Position numbers and translations under genes: made by a program
NCBI RefSeq assembly: GCF_036053395.1
Contig: NZ_CP107942.1
Span: 11,369,214 to 11,433,213, forward strand
Direction of reading: 5' to 3'
Source of the DNA: Actinoplanes sp. NBC_00393
Lineage (GTDB): Bacteria > Actinomycetota > Actinomycetes > Mycobacteriales > Micromonosporaceae
Length of the DNA: 64,000 nt
In this document: positions 53,625 through 63,100 of the stretch, piece after piece
Layout: every line of letters begins with the position of its first letter
Position numbering within the stretch: the first letter of the stretch is position 1
Notes under the pieces: generated by a model
What the model saw: the letters and a program-made list of their open reading frames with translations, nothing else
Told to the model about the DNA's origin: nothing
The model's database searches: none

Positions 53625-53848
53625 GGACTCAGCGTAGGAGCTGAAACTCCACTCAGGGGCAGATTCGGAAGCACGGTTGAGCCTTATGGTGCCTGCGTCT
53701 CCAAGGTCTGTCTCGCAGGCGGAAGGTCCAGGAACCGGCGTTCATGTTGGCTACGGCGGTTGCATCCGGCCCCCACGGCGGGCTTCAAAGCGGGCTTCAC
53801 CTGGTTCAAGATCCCCACCGGGGTGGTTGAAATTGGCCCCATCCTCTA

Positions 53849-54099
53849 TCAACGAAAAGCCGTCTCGACGCGAACGACCAGGTGGTGTTGTGCGTTGTAG
53901 ATGCCGCCAACCTCACGACAGGTCTTGGCCAGCCACTCCGGCGAGCAGACGTTGACGTCGAGGGACTTCTCGCCCGGTGTGTCGGGCGGGCCGACGATCA
54001 TGCGGACGTTCAAGGCGAACTCGGACGGATCGTCCGGAAGGGTTGACGGATCGGATCAAGGTTGAGGCTCTTGAGGGCCGCTCGCACACCGTTGATCAT
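53849..54099 (-). pseudogene. Imm8-like immunity protein, frameshifted and truncated
   Basis: From ATG 54099 the minus strand gives MINGVRAALKSLNLDPI. After a one-base loss the next frame gives LPDDPSEFALNVRMIVGPPD, then VCSPEWLAKTCREVGGIYNA and HHLVVRVE, ending early at a TGA (53849). The middle closely matches the Imm8 family (MIVGPxDxPGEESFD...CSPEWLA...GGIY..HHLVV), but the C-terminal helix is missing. Imm8 proteins neutralise toxins of polymorphic or contact-dependent systems. No toxin gene is visible nearby. Confidence 0.7.
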
Positions 54100-54189
54100 G
54101 CCGTACGAAACGTCCGCTCACGCCGCAGATAGCGCTCGCCTCCGCATGGACCTCGACGGCGAGGGTGCGCCGGTCCGGGGGACTGTCCG

Positions 54190-54480
54190 GTGACCTACCT
54201 GCGGTTTGCGCGTAGTGATGTCTTCGGGGCTGCATCACCTGGTGGGGACGCCTATGTGCAGCAGGTGTTGCGGGATCTGATCATCCTTGGCCCAGATTTC
54301 GCAGTGGACAAGTCCTGCGACGACGCGCTGCTGTCCGCGACGGTTCGAGAACAGGCTATCGCGGGTCCGGTTCGGGAGGCGGTGGCCGAGCTACCGGAAT
54401 CTGCGTGGTGGATCCGTGCGGATCCGCGGACGCCGCGCCGTGCCAACCGGCGCCGACGGGTATTACGCAACCGCCGCTGA
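54190..54480 (+). CDS. small hypothetical protein
   Basis: 96 aa from GTG 54190: RFARSDVFGAASPGGDAYVQ, then DKSCDDALLSATVREQAIAG and a basic end RRANRRRRVLRNRR. No recognised domain. It lies 245 bases ahead of the methyltransferase operon on the same strand, but there is no evidence that it belongs to it, and the Arg-rich end looks like run-on into non-coding DNA. Confidence 0.35.
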   Translation: MTYLRFARSDVFGAASPGGDAYVQQVLRDLIILGPDFAVDKSCDDALLSATVREQAIAGPVREAVAELPESAWWIRADPRTPRRANRRRRVLRNRR

Positions 54481-54725
54481 CGCCATGCAACTCGAGCGCA
54501 CAGCGAGGGGTACCCCCTTCTCATCCGCGCCGGCACGGACCCTGGCCCCGAGTTTCCCGCGCTCCCTGGGGCAGCGCGGGACCGAGCCGGTGCGAATCAG
54601 GCCACGCTGATGAGATGGGGTGCTCAGGTTCAGGGCGGCTTGGCCGTAGGATTCCGGCACGGTCGGCACGGAGGCGAACACGAGGCGTGCCGCGGCGGTG
54701 ACATGGGAAGGCTGAGCGTAGGACG

Positions 54726-56834
54726 ATGACCGACGAAAACGGCGTAGATACGCTTTTCGACATCGAGGACGACGCGGCCGGCGAAACGGAGCCCGGCTCG
54801 ACGGCCGACGTCGAGGCGCTGGCCGAGGACGAGATCATCGACTACATCACCGACCGGCGGATCAAGGACCGCGGTAATGAGGGAGTCCGGCAGCGGATCG
54901 CCCGTGCGCTGTTCCTTGAGTACGGCGTCTCCGTCGACGACATGGAGCGTGACTTCCCCATCCCGGTGTCGATCGACGGCCGCCGCCGAAGCACGAAGAA
55001 GGCGGACATCGCCGTGTTCGCGCCGGGTAGCGAGCACACGCTGGCCAATCTGCAGCGCGTCGTGGTGTGCAAGCCGGAGCCCAAGAGCGGCCGGGCGGTC
55101 ACGAAGATTCGAACCTTCGAGCAGGCCGGGAAGGATCTCGACGAACTCAAGGATCTGCTCGGTCAGGCGCAGACGCCGAACGCCCAGTACGGCATGTGGA
55201 CCAACGGGCTTGACTTCTTCTTCCTGCACCGGGAGTCCAGCACCTTCGGCGTCGAGTTTGACGACCGGGCTGACTGGCCCGTTAGCCACGATAGCCTCAG
55301 CGGCACGTTGGGTTCGGCCGCGCGGCTGCGGCGCGGCGAGGCCGCGATGCTCAAGACGGCGTTCCGGCGTTGCCACAACTACGTGCACGGCAACGAGGGC
55401 CTGCCCAAGGACGCCGCCTTCTGGCAGTTCCTGTACGTCATCTTCGCGAAGGTGTACGACGAGCGGGAGAGCCGGCGGCTGGGTGTGCCGCGGCGCTTCT
55501 ACGCACTGCCCAAGGAACCGTTCGACAAGGAGGGGCGCGAGGAGATCGCCAAGCGGGTAAAGGAGCTCTTCACTGAAGTGAAGAAGCAGTACCCGCTCTT
55601 CAGTGAGCGTGACCAGATCACGATGTCGCCCCGGGCGCTGGCCTTCATCGTCGGCGAGTTGGCGTCCTACGACCTGGCTGGCACGGACATCGACGCGAAG
55701 GGCATTGCCTACCAGGAGCTCGTCGGCACCAACCTGCGCGGCGATCGTGGGCAGTACTTCACCCCGCAGGGCGCGGTCGACCTGATGGTGGAGATCCTCG
55801 ACCCGCGGGAGAACGACGTCGTCCTCGACCCCGCCTGCGGCACCGGCGGCTTCCTCCGGGCGACGCTGCGGCACCTGCTCAAGAAGTGGCAGGCCGAGGA
55901 GGGCACCGCCGGGCTGCCGGACACCGAGGAGCAGCTCGAGACGCACCAGGAACGGCTCGCGGCCTACGTCGAGGATCACCTGTTCGGGGCGGACTTCGAC
56001 CCGTTCCTGGTCCGTGCCACCAGCATGAGCATCATGCTGCTCACCGGGGTAACGGGCAACGCGTTCTGGATGGATTCGCTGGCCTTTCCCGGGGGGCACC
56101 TGGAAGATCGCTTCGTGGCTCGGGACCGGCTTCCGCTGGGCCAGGTGGACATCCTGATGACGAACCCACCGTTCGGCACGGACATCAAGATCGAGGATCA
56201 GGAGATCCTTGAGCACTACCGCGACGGCGTGGCGCAGCCGTGGTCGCGGAACAAGGAGACCGGCGTGGTCGAGGCCACCCCGGGGAGCCGGGTCTCCGCC
56301 ATGTCGCCGGAGCAGTTGTTCATCCAGCGTGCCGTGGAATGGGTCAAGCCCGGCGGCAAGATCGGCATCGTGTTGCCCAACGGGATCCTGTCCAACCCCG
56401 GCCCGTCCGACGAGGGGATCCGCCGCTGGATCCTGGACAACTGCTGGGTGCTGGCCAGCGTGGAACTGCCGGTGGAGACATTCGTGCACGAGGCCAACGT
56501 CAACATCCTGACGTCGTTGCTGTTCCTCAAGCGGAAGACCCGCGAGGAACGGATGGCCGCCGACCTCGGCCAGCAGGTGGACTACCCGGTGTTCATGGCG
56601 GTGGCTGAGAAGGTCGGCTTCGACCGCCGGGGCAACCCGGTGTACAAGCGCCGCCCGGACGGCGAGGTGATCCTCGAACCCAAGGAGTACGTGGAGAACA
56701 TCCGGCGCAACGGGGTTGCGACCATCCGGCGGATCTCCCGCCGGGAGAAGGCCATCGACAACGACCTGCCGGTCATCGCCCAGCGGTATCGGGAGTTCCG
56801 CGAGGTGCACCCCGAACCCGGAGCACCCCGATGA
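54726..56834 (+). CDS. HsdM-type N6-adenine DNA methyltransferase with an N-terminal HSDR_N-like domain
   Basis: 702 aa. Residues about 35-160 resemble the PD-(D/E)xK fold found at the start of type I R-like proteins (GNEGVRQRIARALFLEYGVS; KKADIAVF), but the expected ExK reads VCK (about residues 114-116), so it is probably inactive. Residues about 200-640 are an N6_Mtase: helical N-part, motif I DPACGTGGF (about 368) and catalytic motif IV NPPF (about 480). ATGA overlap links it to the next gene. It should methylate adenines at sites chosen by the HsdS-like protein encoded three genes downstream. No HsdR motor nuclease is in the visible operon. Confidence 0.9.
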   Translation: MTDENGVDTLFDIEDDAAGETEPGSTADVEALAEDEIIDYITDRRIKDRGNEGVRQRIARALFLEYGVSVDDMERDFPIPVSIDGRRRSTKKADIAVFAPGSEHTLANLQRVVVCKPEPKSGRAVTKIRTFEQAGKDLDELKDLLGQAQTPNAQYGMWTNGLDFFFLHRESSTFGVEFDDRADWPVSHDSLSGTLGSAARLRRGEAAMLKTAFRRCHNYVHGNEGLPKDAAFWQFLYVIFAKVYDERESRRLGVPRRFYALPKEPFDKEGREEIAKRVKELFTEVKKQYPLFSERDQITMSPRALAFIVGELASYDLAGTDIDAKGIAYQELVGTNLRGDRGQYFTPQGAVDLMVEILDPRENDVVLDPACGTGGFLRATLRHLLKKWQAEEGTAGLPDTEEQLETHQERLAAYVEDHLFGADFDPFLVRATSMSIMLLTGVTGNAFWMDSLAFPGGHLEDRFVARDRLPLGQVDILMTNPPFGTDIKIEDQEILEHYRDGVAQPWSRNKETGVVEATPGSRVSAMSPEQLFIQRAVEWVKPGGKIGIVLPNGILSNPGPSDEGIRRWILDNCWVLASVELPVETFVHEANVNILTSLLFLKRKTREERMAADLGQQVDYPVFMAVAEKVGFDRRGNPVYKRRPDGEVILEPKEYVENIRRNGVATIRRISRREKAIDNDLPVIAQRYREFREVHPEPGAPR

Positions 56835-58120
56835 TCACCCGCGTCGAGGCGTACGGGTATCGGTGTTTTCCGCAGCTGAGCGTCGATTTCGGCCGGTACC
56901 ACGTGCTGGCCGGGGGCAACGGCGCGGGGAAGACCACCCTGCTGGACATCCCGGTGCTGCTCGGGGACCTGCTTGGCCAGCAACGAGCGGCCGACGCGTT
57001 CCTGCGCCCGCAGCCCGCGCGGCGTGTCCCGCGGGCGCGGACCCTCGCCGAGCTGCTGCACCAGGGGCGCGGCGAGTCGCTCATGTTCTCGATCGAGGCC
57101 AGGCTGCCCGCCGACATCGAGAACCAAATGGCCGGGCGCAGCGCGCCCTCGCTCGCCGAGCACACCCCCACCCACCTTCGGTACGAGGTGCGTCTGGAGG
57201 TGTTCAACTACGAGCTGCGCGTCGTCGAGGAGTACCTGTTCCTCTTCTCCGAGAAGGGGCCGCGGCCGAAGCCGGGTATCCCGTTGCAGGGCGCATCCCT
57301 GACGCAGAAGCGCACCAGAAACGGGCAGGTGATCATCCGGCGTCCCGGTGCCGGCGAACCCACTCACTTCTGGGTGGAGACCACAACCCGCGGGCCGCGC
57401 ATCCCCGACCTGCGAGTACCGGCCGGTCAGTTGGCGCTCGGCGCGGTGCTCGCCGACCCCGAACTGTTCCCCGCGGCGCTGTGGCTGGGCCAACTGCTGC
57501 GCGAGGGAGTGGTGTTCTACGACCCAGACTGGGACTCGCTGCGCGAGGCGGCACCGCCCGGCGACCCGGTGCGGCTGCTGCCGGACGGGCGCAACACTCC
57601 GTGGCTGGCTCTGCACCTTCAACAGTCCGACCCAGGCCGGTTCCGCTTCTGGGTGGACCACGTGCGCACTGCGCTTCCACAGGTCGCCGGCATCGCCGCG
57701 GTGGAACGCGAGGAGGACCACCACGCCTACTTCGCGGTCAACTACGTGGGCGGATACCGGGTGACCTCCTCCGGGCTGTCCGAGGGGACGCTGCGCATCC
57801 TCGCGCTGTCGCTGCTGCCGTATCTGCCGACCTCAGCGATCCCTCGGCTGCTGGCCACCGAGGAACCGGAGAACGGCATTCACCCGCGGGCCATCGAAAC
57901 CGTGGTGCAGTCGCTGGCCTCGATCTACGACGCGCAGGTGCTGGTCTCCACCCAGTCGCCCATCGTGCTGGCCAACACCGAGCTGAGCGACGTGCTCGCC
58001 GCTCGGATCGGCGCCGACGGCGCCGTCACCGTCGTTCCCGGTGACCGGCACCCCCAGCTGCGGGAATGGCAAGGCAACATCGACATCGGTACGCTCTTCG
58101 CCGCCGGAGTCCTCTCGTAA
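56831..58120 (+). CDS. OLD-like AAA ATPase (AAA_21 type)
   Basis: 429 aa. N-terminal ABC/SMC-like ATPase start: VEAYGYRCFPQLSVDF, Walker A LAGGNGAGKTTLLD (about residues 26-39). The C-terminal half has LSEGTLRILALSLL (signature-like), Walker B RLLATEEPENGIHPRAIE and the switch region LVSTQSPIVL. There is no TOPRIM domain in the protein, but the next gene encodes a TOPRIM-like DUF4276, so the two may act as a split OLD nuclease. It overlaps the methyltransferase gene by 4 bases. Confidence 0.87.
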   Translation: MITRVEAYGYRCFPQLSVDFGRYHVLAGGNGAGKTTLLDIPVLLGDLLGQQRAADAFLRPQPARRVPRARTLAELLHQGRGESLMFSIEARLPADIENQMAGRSAPSLAEHTPTHLRYEVRLEVFNYELRVVEEYLFLFSEKGPRPKPGIPLQGASLTQKRTRNGQVIIRRPGAGEPTHFWVETTTRGPRIPDLRVPAGQLALGAVLADPELFPAALWLGQLLREGVVFYDPDWDSLREAAPPGDPVRLLPDGRNTPWLALHLQQSDPGRFRFWVDHVRTALPQVAGIAAVEREEDHHAYFAVNYVGGYRVTSSGLSEGTLRILALSLLPYLPTSAIPRLLATEEPENGIHPRAIETVVQSLASIYDAQVLVSTQSPIVLANTELSDVLAARIGADGAVTVVPGDRHPQLREWQGNIDIGTLFAAGVLS

Positions 58121-58140
58121 CGACCTTATCCAGGGGAGTC

Positions 58141-58770
58141 ATGCCAGCAGACAAGCGTGACGTCGTCTTCCTCGTCGCCGACGGCTCGATGGAACAGATG
58201 GTCCGCGGATTCTTCGGCAACTCGGCGAGTCACCGCCGGCTCGGTTGTGGGCGCTTCACCGTCGAGCCGACGGACATCGTCGTCGCCACTCGTCGCGACC
58301 CGGAAGTGTATGGCCTCGCGCACGAACTGCTGCGACCGTACGTAGCCACCCACCGGCATGCCGTGGTGATGGTGGACAACGAGTGGGACGGCAGCCCCGG
58401 CGCCAAGAACATCCACGACCGGATTAGCAAGAACGTCAGCCAGGAGTGGGACGAGTACGCGGTGGTCGTCCTCGACCCCGAGCTGGAGGCCTGGCTCTGG
58501 CAGGACAACCCGAACCTGGCGGGCGCGCTCGGCTGCCCGCCGGACTTCCGGCACATCCTCACCGTCGGCGGGCACTGGCCCGCGGGTCAGGACAAGCCGG
58601 GCGACCCCAAGGCAGCGCTCGAACATCTGCGGCGGCGCCATCGCGCCGACCCGTCGAAGGCGGTGTTCCACCGGGTGGCCGGCCGGGTGTCCGTCAAAAA
58701 CTGCATCGATCCCGCTTTCCTCCAGCTTCGCGACACGCTGCGTGACTGGTTTCCCGAGGAGACCCTGTGA
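58141..58770 (+). CDS. DUF4276 (TOPRIM-like) protein
   Basis: 209 aa. DVVFLVADGSMEQMVRGFF corresponds to the first TOPRIM-like strand and acidic residue, AVVMVDNEWDGSPG to the acidic DxD-like motif, and VVLDPELEAWLWQDNPNLAG to the (A/P)ExEAWLxxD segment characteristic of DUF4276. It is expected to fold as a metal-dependent nuclease or TOPRIM partner of the adjacent AAA ATPase. It begins 21 bases after the ATPase stop with GGGGAG upstream, and its TGA overlaps the GTG of the specificity gene. Confidence 0.8.
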   Translation: MPADKRDVVFLVADGSMEQMVRGFFGNSASHRRLGCGRFTVEPTDIVVATRRDPEVYGLAHELLRPYVATHRHAVVMVDNEWDGSPGAKNIHDRISKNVSQEWDEYAVVVLDPELEAWLWQDNPNLAGALGCPPDFRHILTVGGHWPAGQDKPGDPKAALEHLRRRHRADPSKAVFHRVAGRVSVKNCIDPAFLQLRDTLRDWFPEETL

Positions 58771-60173
58771 AAATCGCCGCCCTCGACAACCCGGTACGCG
58801 CCAGCTGGCTCGCCGAACAGGGTTATCGTCTCGACGCGGGCCCGTATGTCTCCGAGGCGTATGCGGCCAGAATGTTCCTCAACCGGCTTCCGCGGACCGA
58901 ACCGCTGCGAGACGTCACTGAAAGCATCTTCTATGGAGGGCGAGCTCGTCGGCAATGGACGCATGATCCTGACTATGGCGTCCCTTTTCTCGGTAGTGCT
59001 GACATCTTTGAAGCGGATCTTTCTCACGCGCCCATGATCACCCGAGGCTCGTTCGACGAGAATACCAAGCTTGCGCTGAAGCCGGGCTGGACCTTGGTGA
59101 CCAGATCGGGAATGACAGCTGGGCGCGTCACCTACTCCAGGTTGAGCATGGATGGTTCGGCATGCAGCGAGCACGTCATTCGTGCAGTCCCCGATCGCAG
59201 CCGAATCCCGGCCGGATATCTTTACACTTGCCTTGCCAGTCGATTCGGCATTCCTATGATCAAGGGCGGAATCTTCGGTACTAGCGTTCGGCACATTGAA
59301 GTCGAACATATGGCCAATATTCCGGTGCCGCGTTTTGAAATGCATGTAGAGTCAAAGATAGACGACCTAATTTTCGAGGCCATGGAGCTACGTCAGCGGT
59401 TTGAGGATGGGGTCTGCACCGCAACTCGAGACCTCTTCGAGTCGGCGGGGATTCCTGAGCTGTTGGACCTTCGCTGGCACGACCAGCCCCGCGACATCAA
59501 CTTCAGCATCACCGGAATCGGTTCGTCGAGCATTCGGGCTCTAAACTTCGCACCGCGAGCGCGTCATCTCCTTCATTTGCTTTCTATGGTTCCTCACCGG
59601 ACGTTGGGCGAGATCTGCCAGAACGGTCGCCTCCGAACCGGAGCCCGTTTCAAGAGATTTGATGCCAGCCCGGATACCGGAGTTCGGTTGATTGGGCAGC
59701 GTCAAGCCTTTTGGTTACGCCCGGAAGGGCGGTGGATCAACCCGAAGCAAGCGCCATCTGACATCATGCAAGACGACGAGACGATCCTTATCGCCGCACA
59801 TGGGACCCTAGGGGACGGCGAGGTGTACAGCAGGTCGATCTTCGTGACGGGAAGCTGGCTCAAACACGCTTTCAGTCAGGACTTCGTTCGGGTGCTGAGT
59901 GGTTCTCCGGATGTTTCAGGCGCATATCTATTTGCTTTCTTCCGATCCGAGGCGGCGTTTCGCGTTCTGCGTTCCATGAGTGTGGGAGGTAAGCAACAGG
60001 AGTACCACCCTGCGCTGCTTCGTCAGCTTCCGGTGCCGATGTGTACCCCGAGTGATCGGGAGCGGATCGCGGAAACGGTGCGGGCGGCGTATCGAGATCG
60101 GGACGAGGCTGATAAGAAAGAGGACCAAGCGTTCAAGCTCTTGGATGACGCGGTGCGAGAGGCGGCGCGATAG
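58767..60173 (+). CDS. HsdS-like DNA specificity subunit
   Basis: 468 aa from GTG 58767. Two target-recognition halves: the first contains LRDVTESIFYGGRA, VPFLGSADIFEA, GWTLVTRSGMTAGRVTY and ends IPVPRFEMHVESKID. The second repeats the theme with LGEICQNGRLRTGARFKRFD, RLIGQRQAFW, ILIAAHGTLGDGE and RQLPVPMCTPSDRERIAETV. Each half ends in a coiled-coil helix, as in HsdS proteins. It should direct the methyltransferase to a bipartite site. The gene is clearly lower in GC than its neighbours (several lines near half GC), typical of recombining specificity genes. Confidence 0.85.
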   Translation: MKIAALDNPVRASWLAEQGYRLDAGPYVSEAYAARMFLNRLPRTEPLRDVTESIFYGGRARRQWTHDPDYGVPFLGSADIFEADLSHAPMITRGSFDENTKLALKPGWTLVTRSGMTAGRVTYSRLSMDGSACSEHVIRAVPDRSRIPAGYLYTCLASRFGIPMIKGGIFGTSVRHIEVEHMANIPVPRFEMHVESKIDDLIFEAMELRQRFEDGVCTATRDLFESAGIPELLDLRWHDQPRDINFSITGIGSSSIRALNFAPRARHLLHLLSMVPHRTLGEICQNGRLRTGARFKRFDASPDTGVRLIGQRQAFWLRPEGRWINPKQAPSDIMQDDETILIAAHGTLGDGEVYSRSIFVTGSWLKHAFSQDFVRVLSGSPDVSGAYLFAFFRSEAAFRVLRSMSVGGKQQEYHPALLRQLPVPMCTPSDRERIAETVRAAYRDRDEADKKEDQAFKLLDDAVREAAR

Positions 60174-60175
60174 CG

Positions 60176-63100
60176 ATGGCGCAGATCGTCGGCGGGGGAA
60201 CCCCGGCCAACGACGCCGAGCGTCTGGTGCTGCGGCACCTGGCCGAGCACGCCCCCGACGACTGGATCATCCTGCACAACGTCGAGATCCCGGTGCACGG
60301 TGACAGCTACGAGGTGGACCTCGTCGTCGTCAACGCCCGGGGTGTCTGCCTGGTCGACGTGAAAGGCACTCGGGGGCGTATCGACGTCGCCGGCACCCGC
60401 TGGTATCCGGCGGGCCGGGACTCGTTCGCCTCACCAGTACGCAAGCTGCGGGGGCACGCTCGCGCGGTGAAGGGCCTGCTCACCCAGCATCAGCCCGCGC
60501 TGTCGCGGGTCTACGTCGATCAACTGGTTGCGCTGGTCGGCCCGCAGGCCCGGCTGATCGACCCAAGTGACCGCGACGACGCGGACGCGTTGCACGTCAC
60601 CGACCTGGACGGGCTGATCCCGGCGCTGGGTGACGTGTCCCGGGTGCGGCCGGGGATGGCGCGCGACGTCCGGCAGCACCAGGCGGCGATCATCAAGGCC
60701 CTCACCGGCACGGTGCGCCGTCCGACCGGGCCGCAACGGTTCGGTGACTGGGTGGTGTGTGAGCGGCTCGGCGGCGACGACGAGGTCACCGAGTACCGGG
60801 CGCGCAACGCGGTGGCTGGAGCCGACGAGACGGTCCTGCTGCGGGTGTACCGGGCCAACCCGTTGCTGCCGGAACGGGAACGCGCCACCCAGAAACTCAA
60901 GATCGCCAACGCGTACGAGGTGCTGGCGAAGCTGCCGCCGAGCCCGTTCATCGTGGGACGCCGGACGTTCTTCGCCACCGACGACGACAGCCGGTTTGTG
61001 CTGGTCCTCGACGACACGCGGGGGCAGGCGCTGGCCGTACACCTGAAGGATCCGCGGCAGGCGCTGAGCGCCGACGCGAAGCTGCGGATCTTGGGTGACA
61101 TCGTGCGTGGGCTTGCCCACGCGCATGCCTACGCGGTGTTGCACCGGGCTCTGACTCCCACCGCGGTGCTGGTCTCCAGCGACACCGGGCGGGCGCTGCT
61201 GACCGGGTTCGACTATGCGCGCCCGGAAACGGCACGCGACTACACGGTCGTCGGCAGCCTGGCCGACGCGCTCGACCCGGCCTATGTGGCGCCGGAGTGC
61301 CAGAACCGGGCGCAGGCGATGAGCCGGGCCTCGGACGTCTACGCGGCCGGGGTGATCGGGTTTCAGCTGCTCACCGGGGAGTTGCCGTTCGCGTCGTCGG
61401 AAGATCAGTTCCACCGGGGAAGCGTGTTGCCGGACGCTGCGCTGTCCGCGGCCGGGGTGGACCCGGCGGTGGAGGCGCTGCTACGCCGGATGTGTTCGCT
61501 GGCACCGTCGGCACGGCCGTCAGCAGCGGATGCGCTGCGTGAACTGCAGCGGCTGGCCCGGGTTGCGGCCGGTGTAACCCGGCCGAAGCTGGCCGAGGTC
61601 GATTACGGGAATCTGCCGCCGGGGCACCAGTTGACTCCGAAGTACCAGGTCCGGGAGAAACTGGGGGCGGGCCGGTTCGGCACCGTGTACCGGGTCTACG
61701 ACAACCTGGCTGACGAGGAGCGTGCCGTCAAGATCGTCCACCGGGGCACCGAGTCGGTGATAGCACGCCTGAAGCGAGAGTTTCAGTTGCTGCTGAGCCT
61801 GCCGCTGCATCGCAGCATCGTGGTGGTGCGCGAGGCCGACTACCTCGAACTGGGCCGGGTGCCCTACGTGGTGTTCGAATACCTCGAAGGACATGACGGA
61901 AAGGCTCTGGTCACCGAGCGGGCGCTGGGGCCGGCCGATGTGGTGCGATTCGGCGTTGACGTAGCGGAGGGACTGGTCCACCTACACGGTGAGGGCATTT
62001 TCCACTGCGATGTCAAGCCGGCCAATCTCCTGCGCACCGACGTGGGTTGCAAGATCCTGGACTTCAACGTGGCGACCCGCGCCAGCGACAGTCTGTCCGA
62101 GGTCGGTGGCACCCCGCAGTACGCCCCGCCGGATTACTCCCCGGGCCGGGTGACGGTCGCGGATCTGGTTGACCGCGACGTGTACGGGCTTGGCGTGACA
62201 CTGTACGAGCTGCTCACCGGGCGGTGGCCGTTCGGTGACGGCGTACGGCGGGCGGCCGGTGAGCCGGCGATCGATCCGCGGACCTACGCTGGCCTCGCCA
62301 ACCTCTCCGACGAGTTGATCGACGTCCTGCTCCGAGCCATCGCGCCGTGGCGCAGCGAGCGGTACGCGGACGCGGCCGAGTTCCTGACGGCCCTCCGGTC
62401 GATCGGCGACCGGGTACACCGACCGATGAAACCGGCTGCCCTGCCACCGGTCACCGTGCCCGCGGCACAGCGGGAAGCGAACTCGTTCGTCGGCTTCTTG
62501 AGCTCGCTGTACAGCCAGAGCGCCGGCAGTAACGCTGGCACCCGCAGCGGCGGCCAGCCGTTCGACCTGTACGTGTCCACGGCACTGGACACCCGGCTGA
62601 CCGAGGCGGTGCTGGCCGGGCGCTACCGGCTGGTGATCATCACGGGCAATGCAGGCGACGGCAAGACGGCGTACCTGCAGCAGCTGTTGCGCGACGCCCA
62701 AGCCGGCGGCGCTGATGCGCCGGTGTACCGGGACAACGGCGCCGATCTCCGTCTGCCGGACGGCCGCTGGTTGCGCACCAACCACGACGGCAGCCAGGAC
62801 GAAGGAGAACGCACCAACGACGAGGTGCTGTCAGACTTCTTCGCCCCTTACGCCGGGGCCGAGCTGGCAGGGAACGCCGGGGAGACCCGGCTGATGGCCA
62901 TCAACGAAGGCCGGCTGGTTGATTTCATCAGCGTCCACCAACAGCGGTTCCCCGCGCTTGCGAAGAGGGTGCGCGCTGGGCTGAGCGGCACCGCCGACGA
63001 CGGCCCAGTCGCGGTGATCAACCTGAATCGGCGGAGCCTACTCACCGAGTCCGAACAGTTCGGGCCACCGGTTTTCGACCGGTTGCTTACCCGGATGACC

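Noticed and set aside
54190..54480. The 96-aa ORF as the first gene of the defence operon
   Set aside because: A 245-base gap and lack of any domain or shared ribosome spacing give no support for inclusion.
54630..56810. Minus-strand open frame of 726 codons opposite the methyltransferase gene
   Set aside because: Shadow frame; the plus strand has DPACGTGGF and NPPF in the right places.
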